From Nonomuraea harbinensis (GTDB lineage Bacteria; Actinomycetota; Actinomycetes; Streptosporangiales; Streptosporangiaceae): a DNA stretch of 64,000 nucleotides. The stretch lies in contig NZ_JAHKRN010000034.1 of the NCBI RefSeq assembly GCF_019396385.1, positions 35,269 through 99,268 on the forward strand. The letters run 5' to 3'. The notes under the pieces are model-generated. The model was not told the DNA's origin. It saw only the letters and a list, made by a program, of their open reading frames with translations, and ran no database searches. The position numbers were made by a program, and so were the translations under genes. Positions 43,320 to 51,219 of this stretch are shown one piece after another (within the stretch, counting starts at the first letter, position 1; each line of letters opens with the position of its first letter).

Positions 43320-44143
43320 AGACGCTGAAGGCGTCCGCCTGGTACGTCATGCTCGTCGGCTTCGCCGCGATCGTGATCGTGCCGCTGCTGTGGATGCTGC
43401 TCACCTCGCTCAAGACCAACGTCGAGGCGACCCGGATCCCGCCCACGTTCGTGCCCGAGGAGTGGAGCACCGGCGCCTACCGGACGCTCGCCGAGGGCAC
43501 CAGCGAGACGCCGGTGCTGCGCTGGTTCCTCAACAGCATGGTCGCCGCCACCGGGCAGACCGTGCTCGTGCTGGTGGTCGCCTCCACCGCCGCCTACGCC
43601 CTGGCCCGGCTGGAGTTCCGCGGCCGCGGCCTGCTGTTCGGGATCATCGTGGGCACGCTGCTGGTGCCGAGCTTCACGCTGCTCATCCCGAACTTCCTCG
43701 TCGTGGACCAGCTCGGCTGGCTCGACAGCCCGTGGGCGCTCATCGTGCCCGGCGCTGCCAGCGCCTTCGGGGTGTTCTTCCTGCGCCAGTTCTTCCTGTC
43801 GCTGCCGCCCGAGCTGGAGGAGGCCGCCACCCTGGAGGGCGCCAACCACCTGCAGATCTTCCTGCGCATCGTGCTGCCGCTGGCCCGGCCCGCGCTGGCC
43901 ACGCTGGCGGTGCTCACCTTCCTGAGCAACTGGAACGAGTTCATCTGGCCCATCTACGTGCTGTTCAGCCCGGACCAGTTCACGCTGCCGCCGGGGCTGT
44001 CCATCCTGCAGGGCGCCTACACCATCGACTATCCGGTGATCATGGCGGGCGCGGTGCTCGCCAGCGTCCCCGTCCTCGTCCTGTTCGTCATCGCCCAGCG
44101 CTACGTCATCGAGGGCGTGTCCCGGTCGGGCCTCAAGGGCTGA
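43316..44143 (+). CDS. Sugar ABC transporter permease (MalG/UgpE type)
   Basis: A 275-residue partner permease with six membrane helices and the EAA loop EEAATLEGANHLQIF. Translationally coupled to the preceding permease by a 4-bp overlap. The locus has no ATPase gene, so a shared sugar ATPase encoded elsewhere is needed. Confidence 0.93.
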   Translation: MKTLKASAWYVMLVGFAAIVIVPLLWMLLTSLKTNVEATRIPPTFVPEEWSTGAYRTLAEGTSETPVLRWFLNSMVAATGQTVLVLVVASTAAYALARLEFRGRGLLFGIIVGTLLVPSFTLLIPNFLVVDQLGWLDSPWALIVPGAASAFGVFFLRQFFLSLPPELEEAATLEGANHLQIFLRIVLPLARPALATLAVLTFLSNWNEFIWPIYVLFSPDQFTLPPGLSILQGAYTIDYPVIMAGAVLASVPVLVLFVIAQRYVIEGVSRSGLKG

Positions 44144-44171
44144 CCCGTCCGCATCACAAGGAGCTGTTTAC

Positions 44172-45665
44172 GTGGAGACCGCACGGCTGACCCTGGACCG
44201 CGACTTCACCATCGCCCCGGTCGGCAGGCGCCTGTTCGGCTCGTTCGTCGAACACATGGGCCGCTGCGTCTACACCGGGATCTTCGAACCCGGCCATCCG
44301 ACCGCCGACGAGCACGGCTTCCGCGCCGACGTGCTGGAGCTGACCCGCGAGCTGGGGGTGAGCGTCGTACGGTACCCCGGCGGCAACTTCGTCTCCGGCT
44401 ACCGCTGGGAGGACGGCGTCGGCCCGGTCGCCGACCGGCCCACCCGGCTGGACCTGGCCTGGCGGCAGATCGAGACCAACCGGTTCGGCCTCGACGAGTT
44501 CATGACCTGGACGCGGGCCGCCGGGGTGGAGCCGATGATGGCGGTCAACCTCGGCACCCGCGGCATCCAGGAGGCGTGCGACCTGCTGGAGTACGCCAAC
44601 CACCCCGGCGGCACCCGCCTGTCCGACCTGCGGGCCGAGCACGGCAGGCCCGACCCGTACGGGATCCGGCTGTGGTGCCTGGGCAACGAGATGGACGGGC
44701 CGTGGCAGGTCGGCCACAAGACCGCCGACGAGTACGGCCGGCTCGCCAACGAGACGGCGCGGGCCATGCGGCTCGTCGACCCGGACGTGCGGCTGGTGCT
44801 CTGCGGCAGCTCCAACAGCCGGATGCCGACGTTCGGCGGCTGGGAGGCGACCGTGCTGGAGCACGCCTACGACGCCGTCGACTACCTGTCGCTGCACGCG
44901 TACTACGAGGAGGACGGCGACCTGCCCGGCTTCCTGGCCAGCGCGGCCGACATGGACCGGTTCATCTCCTCGGTGGTCGCCACCGCCGACCACGTCGCCG
45001 CCAAGCAGCGCACCCGCAAGCGGATCGACCTGTCCTTCGACGAGTGGAACGTGTGGAACCAGGCCGACTACCACGGCCGCGAGCGGGAGCCGTTCGAGGA
45101 GGCGCCGCGCCTCATCGAGGACACCTACACCGCCGCCGACGCCGTCGTCGTCGGCGACCTCCTCATCACGCTGCTGCGGCACGCCGACCGGGTGGCGGTC
45201 GCCTGCCAGGCGCAGCTCGCCAACATCATCGCGCCCATCCGCACCGAACCCGGCGGCCCCGCCTGGCGGCAGAGCATCTTCCACCCGTTCGCGCTGACCG
45301 CCCGGCACGCGCGCGGCGAGGTGCTGCGCGTCGAGCCGGTGTCGCCGTCGCTCGACACCGGGCGGCACGGCGAGGTGCCGCAGCTGTCCGCGGTGGCCAC
45401 GCTCGACGAGGACGGGGTGACGCTGTTCGCCGTCAACCGGTCGCCGGACCGGCCGCTGGAGATGACCGCCGACCTGCGGGACGTGCACGCGGACCGCGTC
45501 GTCGAGGCGTGCACCCTCGCCGAGGACGACCCGCACCGGGTGGGCGGCCCGGCCGAGGAGGTGCGGCCCCGGCCGCTCGACGGCGTGAAGGCCGACGGCG
45601 GGACGCTCACCGCGGTGCTTCCCCCGGCCTCCTGGACAATGGTCAGACTGGGGCGCCGGGCATGA
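44172..45665 (+). CDS. Alpha-L-arabinofuranosidase, GH51
   Basis: A 497-residue intracellular GH51 enzyme that removes arabinofuranosyl groups from arabinoxylan- and arabinan-derived oligosaccharides with retention. Acid/base is Glu173 in CLGNEMDGP and the nucleophile is Glu291 in SFDEWNVW. A TIM barrel (about 30-380) is followed by a beta-sandwich. No signal peptide, consistent with action after import. GTG start with AAGGAG upstream; its stop overlaps the GH43 start. Confidence 0.96.
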   Translation: METARLTLDRDFTIAPVGRRLFGSFVEHMGRCVYTGIFEPGHPTADEHGFRADVLELTRELGVSVVRYPGGNFVSGYRWEDGVGPVADRPTRLDLAWRQIETNRFGLDEFMTWTRAAGVEPMMAVNLGTRGIQEACDLLEYANHPGGTRLSDLRAEHGRPDPYGIRLWCLGNEMDGPWQVGHKTADEYGRLANETARAMRLVDPDVRLVLCGSSNSRMPTFGGWEATVLEHAYDAVDYLSLHAYYEEDGDLPGFLASAADMDRFISSVVATADHVAAKQRTRKRIDLSFDEWNVWNQADYHGREREPFEEAPRLIEDTYTAADAVVVGDLLITLLRHADRVAVACQAQLANIIAPIRTEPGGPAWRQSIFHPFALTARHARGEVLRVEPVSPSLDTGRHGEVPQLSAVATLDEDGVTLFAVNRSPDRPLEMTADLRDVHADRVVEACTLAEDDPHRVGGPAEEVRPRPLDGVKADGGTLTAVLPPASWTMVRLGRRA

Positions 45666-46651
45666 ACCCCCGCGTCCTGGCGGGCGCGCTCCTGTGCCTG
45701 CTGGCCGCCTGTTCGACGGCAACCCCCACGGGAGAGAGCATGACCTTCACCAACCCGGTCCACGACGCGAACTTCCCCGACCCGGGCGCCCTCCGGGTGG
45801 GCGCGACCTGGTACGCGTACGGGACCAACGGGGGCGGCGCGAACGTGCCTCTGCTCACCTCGCCCGACCTGGTGACCTGGACGCCCCGCGGCGACGTGCT
45901 GCCCGAGCTCGGCTCGTGGGCCGAGCCGGGCCACACCTGGGCGCCGGAGGCGATCCAGGTGACCGGCGACCGGTTCGCCCTCTACTACACGGCCCGCGCC
46001 GCCGGGACCGGCCGCCAGTGCGTCGGCGTCGCCACCGCCGCCCGCCCGGAGGGGCCGTTCAGGGACGACTCCGGCACCCCGCTCGTCTGCCAGGCCGGCG
46101 AGGGCGGCTCCATCGACGCCAGCCCGTTCCGCGACGCCGACGGTGCGCTCTACCTCTACTGGAAGAACGACGGCAACGCGATCGGGGAGACCACCTGGCT
46201 GTACGGGCAGCGCCTCACCCCCGACGGGCTCGGCCTCGAAGGGGAGCGGGTGCGGCTGCTGGCGAACACCGCAGCCTGGCACGGCAAGGTCGTCGAGGCG
46301 CCCCAGCTCGTCCGCCACGAGGGCCGCTACTACCTGTTCTACTCGGCCAACGCCTTCGACGCCGCCGCGTACGCGGTCGGGTACGCCACCTGCGACACCC
46401 CGCTCGGCCCCTGCCACGACGCCCCCGAGAACCCGATCCTGTCCAGCGGCGAGGGGGCGGAAGGGCCCGGCCACAGCTACCTGGTGACCACGCCGGGCGG
46501 GCAGACCTGGCTGCTCTACCACGCCTGGCCGCCGGACGCGATCGGCAGCGTGGAGCCGGGGCGGCGGCTCTGGCTGGACCGGGTCGACTGGGAAGACGGC
46601 AAGCCGATCGTGCGCGGCCCCACCGCGACCCCCCAGCCCCACCCCGCGTAG
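45662..46651 (+). CDS. GH43 glycoside hydrolase lipoprotein
   Basis: A 329-residue five-bladed beta-propeller hydrolase with a lipobox ending LLAAC (Cys17), so it is anchored outside the membrane. Expected catalytic residues are visible: Asp40 in NFPDPGAL (base), the Asp in IDASPF (pKa modulator) and Glu212 in VVEAPQL (acid). GH43 enzymes are mostly arabinofuranosidases, arabinanases or beta-xylosidases; subfamily is not assigned. ATG overlaps the GH51 stop (ATGA). It would trim chains at the cell surface for the importer. Confidence 0.92.
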   Translation: MNPRVLAGALLCLLAACSTATPTGESMTFTNPVHDANFPDPGALRVGATWYAYGTNGGGANVPLLTSPDLVTWTPRGDVLPELGSWAEPGHTWAPEAIQVTGDRFALYYTARAAGTGRQCVGVATAARPEGPFRDDSGTPLVCQAGEGGSIDASPFRDADGALYLYWKNDGNAIGETTWLYGQRLTPDGLGLEGERVRLLANTAAWHGKVVEAPQLVRHEGRYYLFYSANAFDAAAYAVGYATCDTPLGPCHDAPENPILSSGEGAEGPGHSYLVTTPGGQTWLLYHAWPPDAIGSVEPGRRLWLDRVDWEDGKPIVRGPTATPQPHPA

Positions 46652-46661
46652 GAGGGCCGGC

Positions 46662-47378
46662 CTAGCGTCTCCTGTCCTGGCGGCGGGCAAGCAGGGCCAG
46701 CCCGCCCGCCAGCGCGAGCAGGCCGCCGCCCGCCAGCCAGGGCAGGCCGGCGGCCCCGTCCGGCGGCTTCGCGGCGATCGTGAACACCACGTCCGAGCAC
46801 GAGTAGTACGTGTCCGGAGTGTCGGTGTTGCGCCACACCGTGTAGATCAGGTGACGCCCCGTCTTGCCCGCGGGCAGGCGGCCCTCCATGACGTATGAGC
46901 CGTCCCGCATCGGCGGGTCGGTCGCCTCCACGAACGGGCGCGGCTCCAGGTCGTCCCAGCCGAGCGGCCGGGCGGGGTCGTAACCGTCAGCCGTCACGTA
47001 CAGGTGGAAACTGCCCCGGTGCGGGATCGTGCCCCGGTACCTGAAGGTGAAGTCGCCGCCCCGCACGAGCGTGGTGGCGGGCCAGTCGGCGCGCGGCAGG
47101 TCCAGGCCCCGGTAGGCGTCGAGCCCGCCGCTGCACAGCCTGCCGTCGGGGATCACCTCGCGATCCCGCCCGCCGACGTCCGCCACCCGCAGGTCGTCCC
47201 ACGCGTCCGGCAGGCCGCCGCCGCTCGCCGCCGCCGCGGCGGCGCACGCCGGCTCCCGCGGCGTCCCCTCCGCCCCGCAGGCCGCCGCCCGGCTGACGGG
47301 CTCCTCCAGCGCCCCGTGGGAGCCGGTCGCCCACAACCCCAGCACCGCGACGGCCACCCCGGCGATCCGCTGACGCAC
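46662..47378 (-). CDS. AA10 lytic polysaccharide monooxygenase with C-terminal membrane anchor
   Basis: A 238-residue protein from the GTG at 47378, which has a GGAGGAGGAGG site. The short signal peptide ends at Ser20, leaving His21 as the mature N-terminus; with His120 in GTIPHRG it forms the copper histidine brace of AA10 enzymes. The axial position is in DVVFTI. After the catalytic domain come a short linker and a hydrophobic helix (about 212-230) and an Arg-rich tail (RRQDRRR), so it is predicted to stay tethered to the membrane. No carbohydrate-binding module. Opposite strand to the GH43 gene, 10 bp from its stop. Substrate (chitin, cellulose or xylan-coated cellulose) is not clear. Confidence 0.85.
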   Translation of the reverse strand: MRQRIAGVAVAVLGLWATGSHGALEEPVSRAAACGAEGTPREPACAAAAAASGGGLPDAWDDLRVADVGGRDREVIPDGRLCSGGLDAYRGLDLPRADWPATTLVRGGDFTFRYRGTIPHRGSFHLYVTADGYDPARPLGWDDLEPRPFVEATDPPMRDGSYVMEGRLPAGKTGRHLIYTVWRNTDTPDTYYSCSDVVFTIAAKPPDGAAGLPWLAGGGLLALAGGLALLARRQDRRR

Positions 47379-47502
47379 CTCGGCCGACCTCCTCCTCCGG
47401 CGACACCCTGCGCTCAGAGGTACGCCGCCGGGCCCCGGGCAGTTCAGGCCCATGGCGTAAAGGGGACATTGAGCAGTTAATGAGCATAGAACGACCTGTT
47501 GA
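47379..47502. other. Divergent promoter region between LPMO and acyltransferase
   Basis: Contains an AT-richer patch, TTGAGCAGTTAATGAGCATA, and the LPMO ribosome site, but no confident promoter pair or operator. Confidence 0.3.
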
Positions 47503-48672
47503 GTGAACAATGCCCCGGCGCATGCTCGCCGGGTGAACAGGGGGCGGGACAAGGCGTACGAGAGCCGGCACCGCAAGGCGGACCGGCTGTACGAACTCGA
47601 CGGGTTACGGCTGGCGGCGGCGCTGTGCGTGGTGCTCTTCCACTACACGTTCTCCGGGCCGGTGGGCGGCACGACGACGATCACGTATCCGGAGATCTCC
47701 GGTCTGACCCAGTACGGCTACCTGGGCGTGGACCTGTTCTTCCTCATCAGCGGCTTCGTGGTGCTGATGAGCGCCTGGGGCAAGAGCCCGCGCGCGTTCG
47801 CCGCCTCCCGGCTGGCCCGGCTCTACCCGGCCTACTGGCTGGGCGTGGCCGTGACCGCGCTGGTGACGGTGACGCTCGGCCAGGGCATGTTCGAGGTCTC
47901 GCCGGTCCAGGTGCTGGCCAACCTGACCATGTTCCAGTCGGTGGCCGACGTGCCGAACGTGGACGTCGTCTACTGGACGCTCTGGGCCGAGATGCGGTTC
48001 TACTTCCTCATCCTGGCGTTCGCCTGGGTGGGGATGACCAGGGGCCGGGTCATGGCCATGCTGTGGGGGTGGCTGGCCATGACCGCCCTGGTCCAGGCCG
48101 GGGTGCTGCCGGGAGTCGCCGACCTGGTCGTGCAGTCGGAGTTCGCGCACTACTTCATCGCCGGCATGGCGCTGTTCATGGTGTACCGGTTCGGGGTCAC
48201 CTGGCAGACGCTGCTCCTCGTGCCGCTCTGCCTGGCCAACGCGGTGTACCGCGGCATCGGGTACGCCGACGCCGTCGGGCGGCGGTACGGGGCCGAGTAC
48301 GACCCGTGGGTGATCGCGATCGTGATCGCGGCGGCCTTCCTGGTCATGACGCTGGTCGCGGTGCGCGCGCTGCGGCCGCTCGCCCGGCCCTGGCTGGTGA
48401 CGGCGGGAGCGCTCACCTACCCGCTCTACCTGCTGCACGGTCACATCGGCTTCGTCGTCATCGAGCGGACCGGCGGCGTCGTGGACCGGTGGGTGCTGCT
48501 GGGGGCGCTGGTCGCGGTCATGTGCCTGGCCGCCCACGCCGTGCACCGCTGGGTGGAGCGGCCCGCCGCCCCGCTGGTCAGGCGTCTGGCCGGGCCCCGA
48601 ACACCTCCTGGTGCCACAGGATCTCCGCCACCCGTTCCAGCCCGGCCGCCAGATGCCGCCGGTAGGTACTGA
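47503..48672 (+). CDS. Acyltransferase 3 family membrane protein (OafA/YrhL-like)
   Basis: A 389-residue membrane O-acyltransferase with about ten hydrophobic helices. His47 in VVLFHYTFSGP is the conserved family histidine, and RLARLYPAYWLGV follows in the second helix pair. Such enzymes acetylate or acylate cell-surface sugars or secondary metabolites. Start uncertain (GTG 47503 or GTG 47533, neither with a good ribosome site). The Pro/Ala-rich tail runs 95 bp antisense into the STAND ATPase gene. Confidence 0.87.
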   Translation: MNNAPAHARRVNRGRDKAYESRHRKADRLYELDGLRLAAALCVVLFHYTFSGPVGGTTTITYPEISGLTQYGYLGVDLFFLISGFVVLMSAWGKSPRAFAASRLARLYPAYWLGVAVTALVTVTLGQGMFEVSPVQVLANLTMFQSVADVPNVDVVYWTLWAEMRFYFLILAFAWVGMTRGRVMAMLWGWLAMTALVQAGVLPGVADLVVQSEFAHYFIAGMALFMVYRFGVTWQTLLLVPLCLANAVYRGIGYADAVGRRYGAEYDPWVIAIVIAAAFLVMTLVAVRALRPLARPWLVTAGALTYPLYLLHGHIGFVVIERTGGVVDRWVLLGALVAVMCLAAHAVHRWVERPAAPLVRRLAGPRTPPGATGSPPPVPARPPDAAGRY

Positions 48673-50644
48673 ACGGCAGCCCCAGCCTCTCGGCCGCGGC
48701 CTCCTGGGTGGGGACGCGGCCGAAGTACGTGGTGGCCAGCGCCCGGTGGAAGCGGTCCGCGCGCGGGTCCTGCCGCACCTGCTCGACCGCCTGCTCCAGC
48801 AGGTCGCGCACGGCCCGCGCGGGGTCGCGCTCGGGGTGCACGGCGACCAGCCGGCACCGGGCCAGCGCGTTGCCCGCCAGCGCGTCCGGCCGCGACACGT
48901 TCCGCAGCGCGTCGCGTACCGCCGCGTCGAAGTCCGTACGCGCCAGCACCGCGAGCTCCTTGCCCTGCGGGGACGCGGGCCTGCGCAGGCCCAGCCCGCG
49001 CGTGCTCATCCGCTCCAGCCAGGCCTCCGGCGTGATGGTGCGCCAGTCGTGCGCGAACAGGCCGAACGTCTCGCGTCCCAGCGGGATGCGGGCGCCCAGG
49101 TCGTGCATGTCGTAGTGGCCCAGGTAGCGCCGCCACGAGTCAGGGTCCCGCATGACCAGGAACGTCCAGGCCAGCCGGTCGGAGCGCAGGCACTCGCCCA
49201 CCGCGCGCCACTGCACCAGGTCCATGACCGGCGACCTGCCGTGGAAGGGGGGCAGCACCCAGGCTCGGGCCAGCGCGATGTGCTCGCCGGGCCGCGGCGG
49301 CGCGGTCTCCTCCACGTGCCGCCACGCCGCCGCGATGAGCGGGCAGTCGGCGTCCGGCTCGGCCGGGCCGCTCACCCGCACCCACGACATGAGCGCGACC
49401 GGCTCGCCGGTCTCGGTGCGCCGGTGCACCCAGAACCCCTCCGGCTGCCGGTCGATCCAGTAGGCGGCGTCCGAGGCCGACGCCTCGCCCTCGGCCTCGG
49501 CGGCCATCCGCAGGACCTCGTCGCGGTCCTCGGGGTTGAAGGCCTCCTCGTGCACCTCGCCGTCGCCCCGCCAGTTCTGGAACTTCGAGGTCACCCCGTC
49601 GTGGCGGTGCAGGAAGAACAGCGAGCCCATGGCCGTCAGCGTGTCCTGCCCTGCGGCGGCCCGCACCTGCGCGGCCAGGTGGGCGTGGATGCGGTGGTGC
49701 ATGTCCGCGTACCCCTCGGGGTCGCGCCAGCGCAGGTCCGCCTCCAGCGCGTCGCGCACCACGTCGTGCGGGAACAGGCCGTGCCGGCCCGACTCGATGA
49801 ACGGCAGCCGCCGCAGCCAGTCGAACAGCGGCTTCGGATGGTCGGGCAGCACCGCGCGCAGCAGCTCCTCGGTGGTGGCGTGGGCGTGGGCGCACACCTC
49901 CAGGGCATGGCGGTGGGCCGCCGAGGGCACCTCGCCGACGAGCTGGTCCAGCAGCGTCTCGGCGAGCTCCTCCGGGATGTCCTTGTCCAGGGTCCAGCGG
50001 GCCGAGGCCCGCTCGTCCTTGGCGGCGACGGCCGCGCCCAGGCACAGCGCCAGCGGGTGGCCTCCCGCGAAGGCCAGCAGGGGCTCGCGCAGGTCCGCCG
50101 CCACCCCGCGGGCGTCGATCAGCGCCATCGCCTCCTGCGGCGCGAGCGTGCGCAGCCGGATCACCCGCAGCACCTCGGCCCAGCCGGGGTCGGCCTGCCA
50201 GCGGAGGTCGGGCGGGTTGCGCCCGGCGACCACGACGAGGGCTCCCGCCGGCACCCGCGGCAGGAACCTCTCGCGCAGCCAGCCCTCCAGGCCCTGGCAC
50301 CGCTCGAACGTGTCGACCAGGAGCACCCCGCGCTCCACGGTCAGCACCTGCCCGGCCTCGGCCTCGAAGCCGCCGGGCGACGGGTCGACGGTGTGCCCGT
50401 CCACCGTCACCACCGGACGGCCCGCCGCGGCGGCCTCGGCGGCGAACCGGCGCAGCAGCGCCGACTTGCCGATGCCGCCCGAGCCGTGCACGAACAGGAC
50501 CATGAACGAGCGGTCCGTGCCGAGCGCGGATCGGAAGAGGGCCTGCTCCTCCTCCCGCCCTACGAACGCGCGGTCACGGGCGGCCTCCAGGCGCTGCCCC
50601 AGTGACGAGAATCCCGGCTCAGGACCCGATAACATGCGGGCCAC
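48578..50644 (-). CDS. STAND-type ATPase with C-terminal helix-turn-helix
   Basis: A 688-residue signal-transduction ATPase. Walker A is HGSGGIGKSAL near residues 53-63, a Walker B-like GVLLVDTFE near 106-114 and a sensor-like VVVAGRNPPD near 140. A helical region follows (to about 310), then a middle domain of unknown fold (about 310-600) with VALMSWVRVSG. The last 45 residues (PTQEAAAERLGLPFSTYRRHL) resemble a sigma-region-4/LuxR-like DNA-binding helix. Proteins of this layout are transcriptional switches, but the target is unknown. GTG 50644 or ATG 50635. The gene stands alone, divergent from cspA. Confidence 0.72.
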   Translation of the reverse strand: MARMLSGPEPGFSSLGQRLEAARDRAFVGREEEQALFRSALGTDRSFMVLFVHGSGGIGKSALLRRFAAEAAAAGRPVVTVDGHTVDPSPGGFEAEAGQVLTVERGVLLVDTFERCQGLEGWLRERFLPRVPAGALVVVAGRNPPDLRWQADPGWAEVLRVIRLRTLAPQEAMALIDARGVAADLREPLLAFAGGHPLALCLGAAVAAKDERASARWTLDKDIPEELAETLLDQLVGEVPSAAHRHALEVCAHAHATTEELLRAVLPDHPKPLFDWLRRLPFIESGRHGLFPHDVVRDALEADLRWRDPEGYADMHHRIHAHLAAQVRAAAGQDTLTAMGSLFFLHRHDGVTSKFQNWRGDGEVHEEAFNPEDRDEVLRMAAEAEGEASASDAAYWIDRQPEGFWVHRRTETGEPVALMSWVRVSGPAEPDADCPLIAAAWRHVEETAPPRPGEHIALARAWVLPPFHGRSPVMDLVQWRAVGECLRSDRLAWTFLVMRDPDSWRRYLGHYDMHDLGARIPLGRETFGLFAHDWRTITPEAWLERMSTRGLGLRRPASPQGKELAVLARTDFDAAVRDALRNVSRPDALAGNALARCRLVAVHPERDPARAVRDLLEQAVEQVRQDPRADRFHRALATTYFGRVPTQEAAAERLGLPFSTYRRHLAAGLERVAEILWHQEVFGARPDA

Positions 50645-50727
50645 GATAGCTGTGTGATCTTGACAAGGTCCGGCTAATACAGATCGTCAAACGTGAAAAA
50701 TTCAACAGAATTTGCTCGCGAGTCATG

Positions 50728-50756
50728 TTGGCCGAGCACGCGCGGGGCCGTGCTAG
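50728..50756 (+). promoter_or_regulatory. cspA promoter
   Basis: TTGGCC (50728-50733), 17 bp, TGCTAG (50751-50756). It would give a leader of about 130 bases before the cspA ATG, long as in other cold-shock genes. Confidence 0.55.
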
Positions 50757-50795
50757 TCTTAGAGACGTTGCAGTTCTGGTACCCATGACTTCGTG

Positions 50796-50835
50796 TGCGC
50801 CTAACGGTATGTAACCGTCGGGCGCATTTTGTTTT
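50796..50835 (+). promoter_or_regulatory. Terminator-like hairpin in the cspA leader (candidate attenuator)
   Basis: TGCGCC/GGCGCA forms the outer stem and ACGGT/ACCGT the inner one, followed directly by TTTTGTTTT. This is a full intrinsic-terminator pattern placed 60 bp before the cspA start, where it would stop most transcripts unless melted or prevented from folding. Confidence 0.65.
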
Positions 50836-50896
50836 ACCGGTCATTTCCGGATGGGTCCGGACACTCCGGCTCTGTACTCATCAAAGGAGAAATGAC

Positions 50897-51100
50897 ATGG
50901 CCACAGGCACCGTGAAGTGGTTCAACGCCGAAAAGGGCTTCGGCTTCATCGAGCAGGACGGCGGCGGCGCCGACGTCTTCGCCCACTACTCCAACATCGC
51001 CGCTCAGGGCTACCGCGAGCTGCGTGAGGGCCAGAAGGTGAGCTTCGACATCACCCAGGGCCAGAAGGGCCCGCAGGCGGAGAACATCGTCCCCGCCTGA
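50897..51100 (+). CDS. cspA: Cold-shock protein, CspA family
   Basis: A 67-residue OB-fold RNA/ssDNA-binding protein with both RNP motifs: KGFGFIE (RNP1) and VFAHYS (RNP2). It keeps mRNA single-stranded during cold or growth. ATG behind AAAGGAGA. The leader contains a terminator-like hairpin and the gene ends in a strong terminator, giving a very short transcript. A longer in-frame reading through the leader is rejected because it would translate the hairpin. Confidence 0.97.
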   Translation: MATGTVKWFNAEKGFGFIEQDGGGADVFAHYSNIAAQGYRELREGQKVSFDITQGQKGPQAENIVPA

Positions 51101-51111
51101 CGCTCCACGGC

Positions 51112-51148
51112 CGAGGGCCCGCATCCCGTTCCGGGGTGCGGGCCCTCG
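51112..51148 (+). terminator. cspA terminator
   Basis: CGAGGGCCCGCATCCC and GGGGTGCGGGCCCTCG form a 16-bp stem (one G-T pair) with a short loop, 11 bp after the cspA stop. Confidence 0.8.
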
Positions 51149-51219
51149 CTCGTTCCCGGCAGTTCCTCGGCCGCGCCCGCGCGCCGCCAGGCCATGGCGC
51201 TGCGGGTGCCCGCGACGTG

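Noticed and set aside
48578..50644. STAND ATPase as a proven anti-phage system
   Set aside because: Architecture alone (STAND plus HTH) fits ordinary regulators too, and no nuclease, protease or other effector gene is adjacent.
50795..50896. N-terminal extension of CspA
   Set aside because: It would translate through the leader hairpin; CspA family proteins start at the ATG at 50897.
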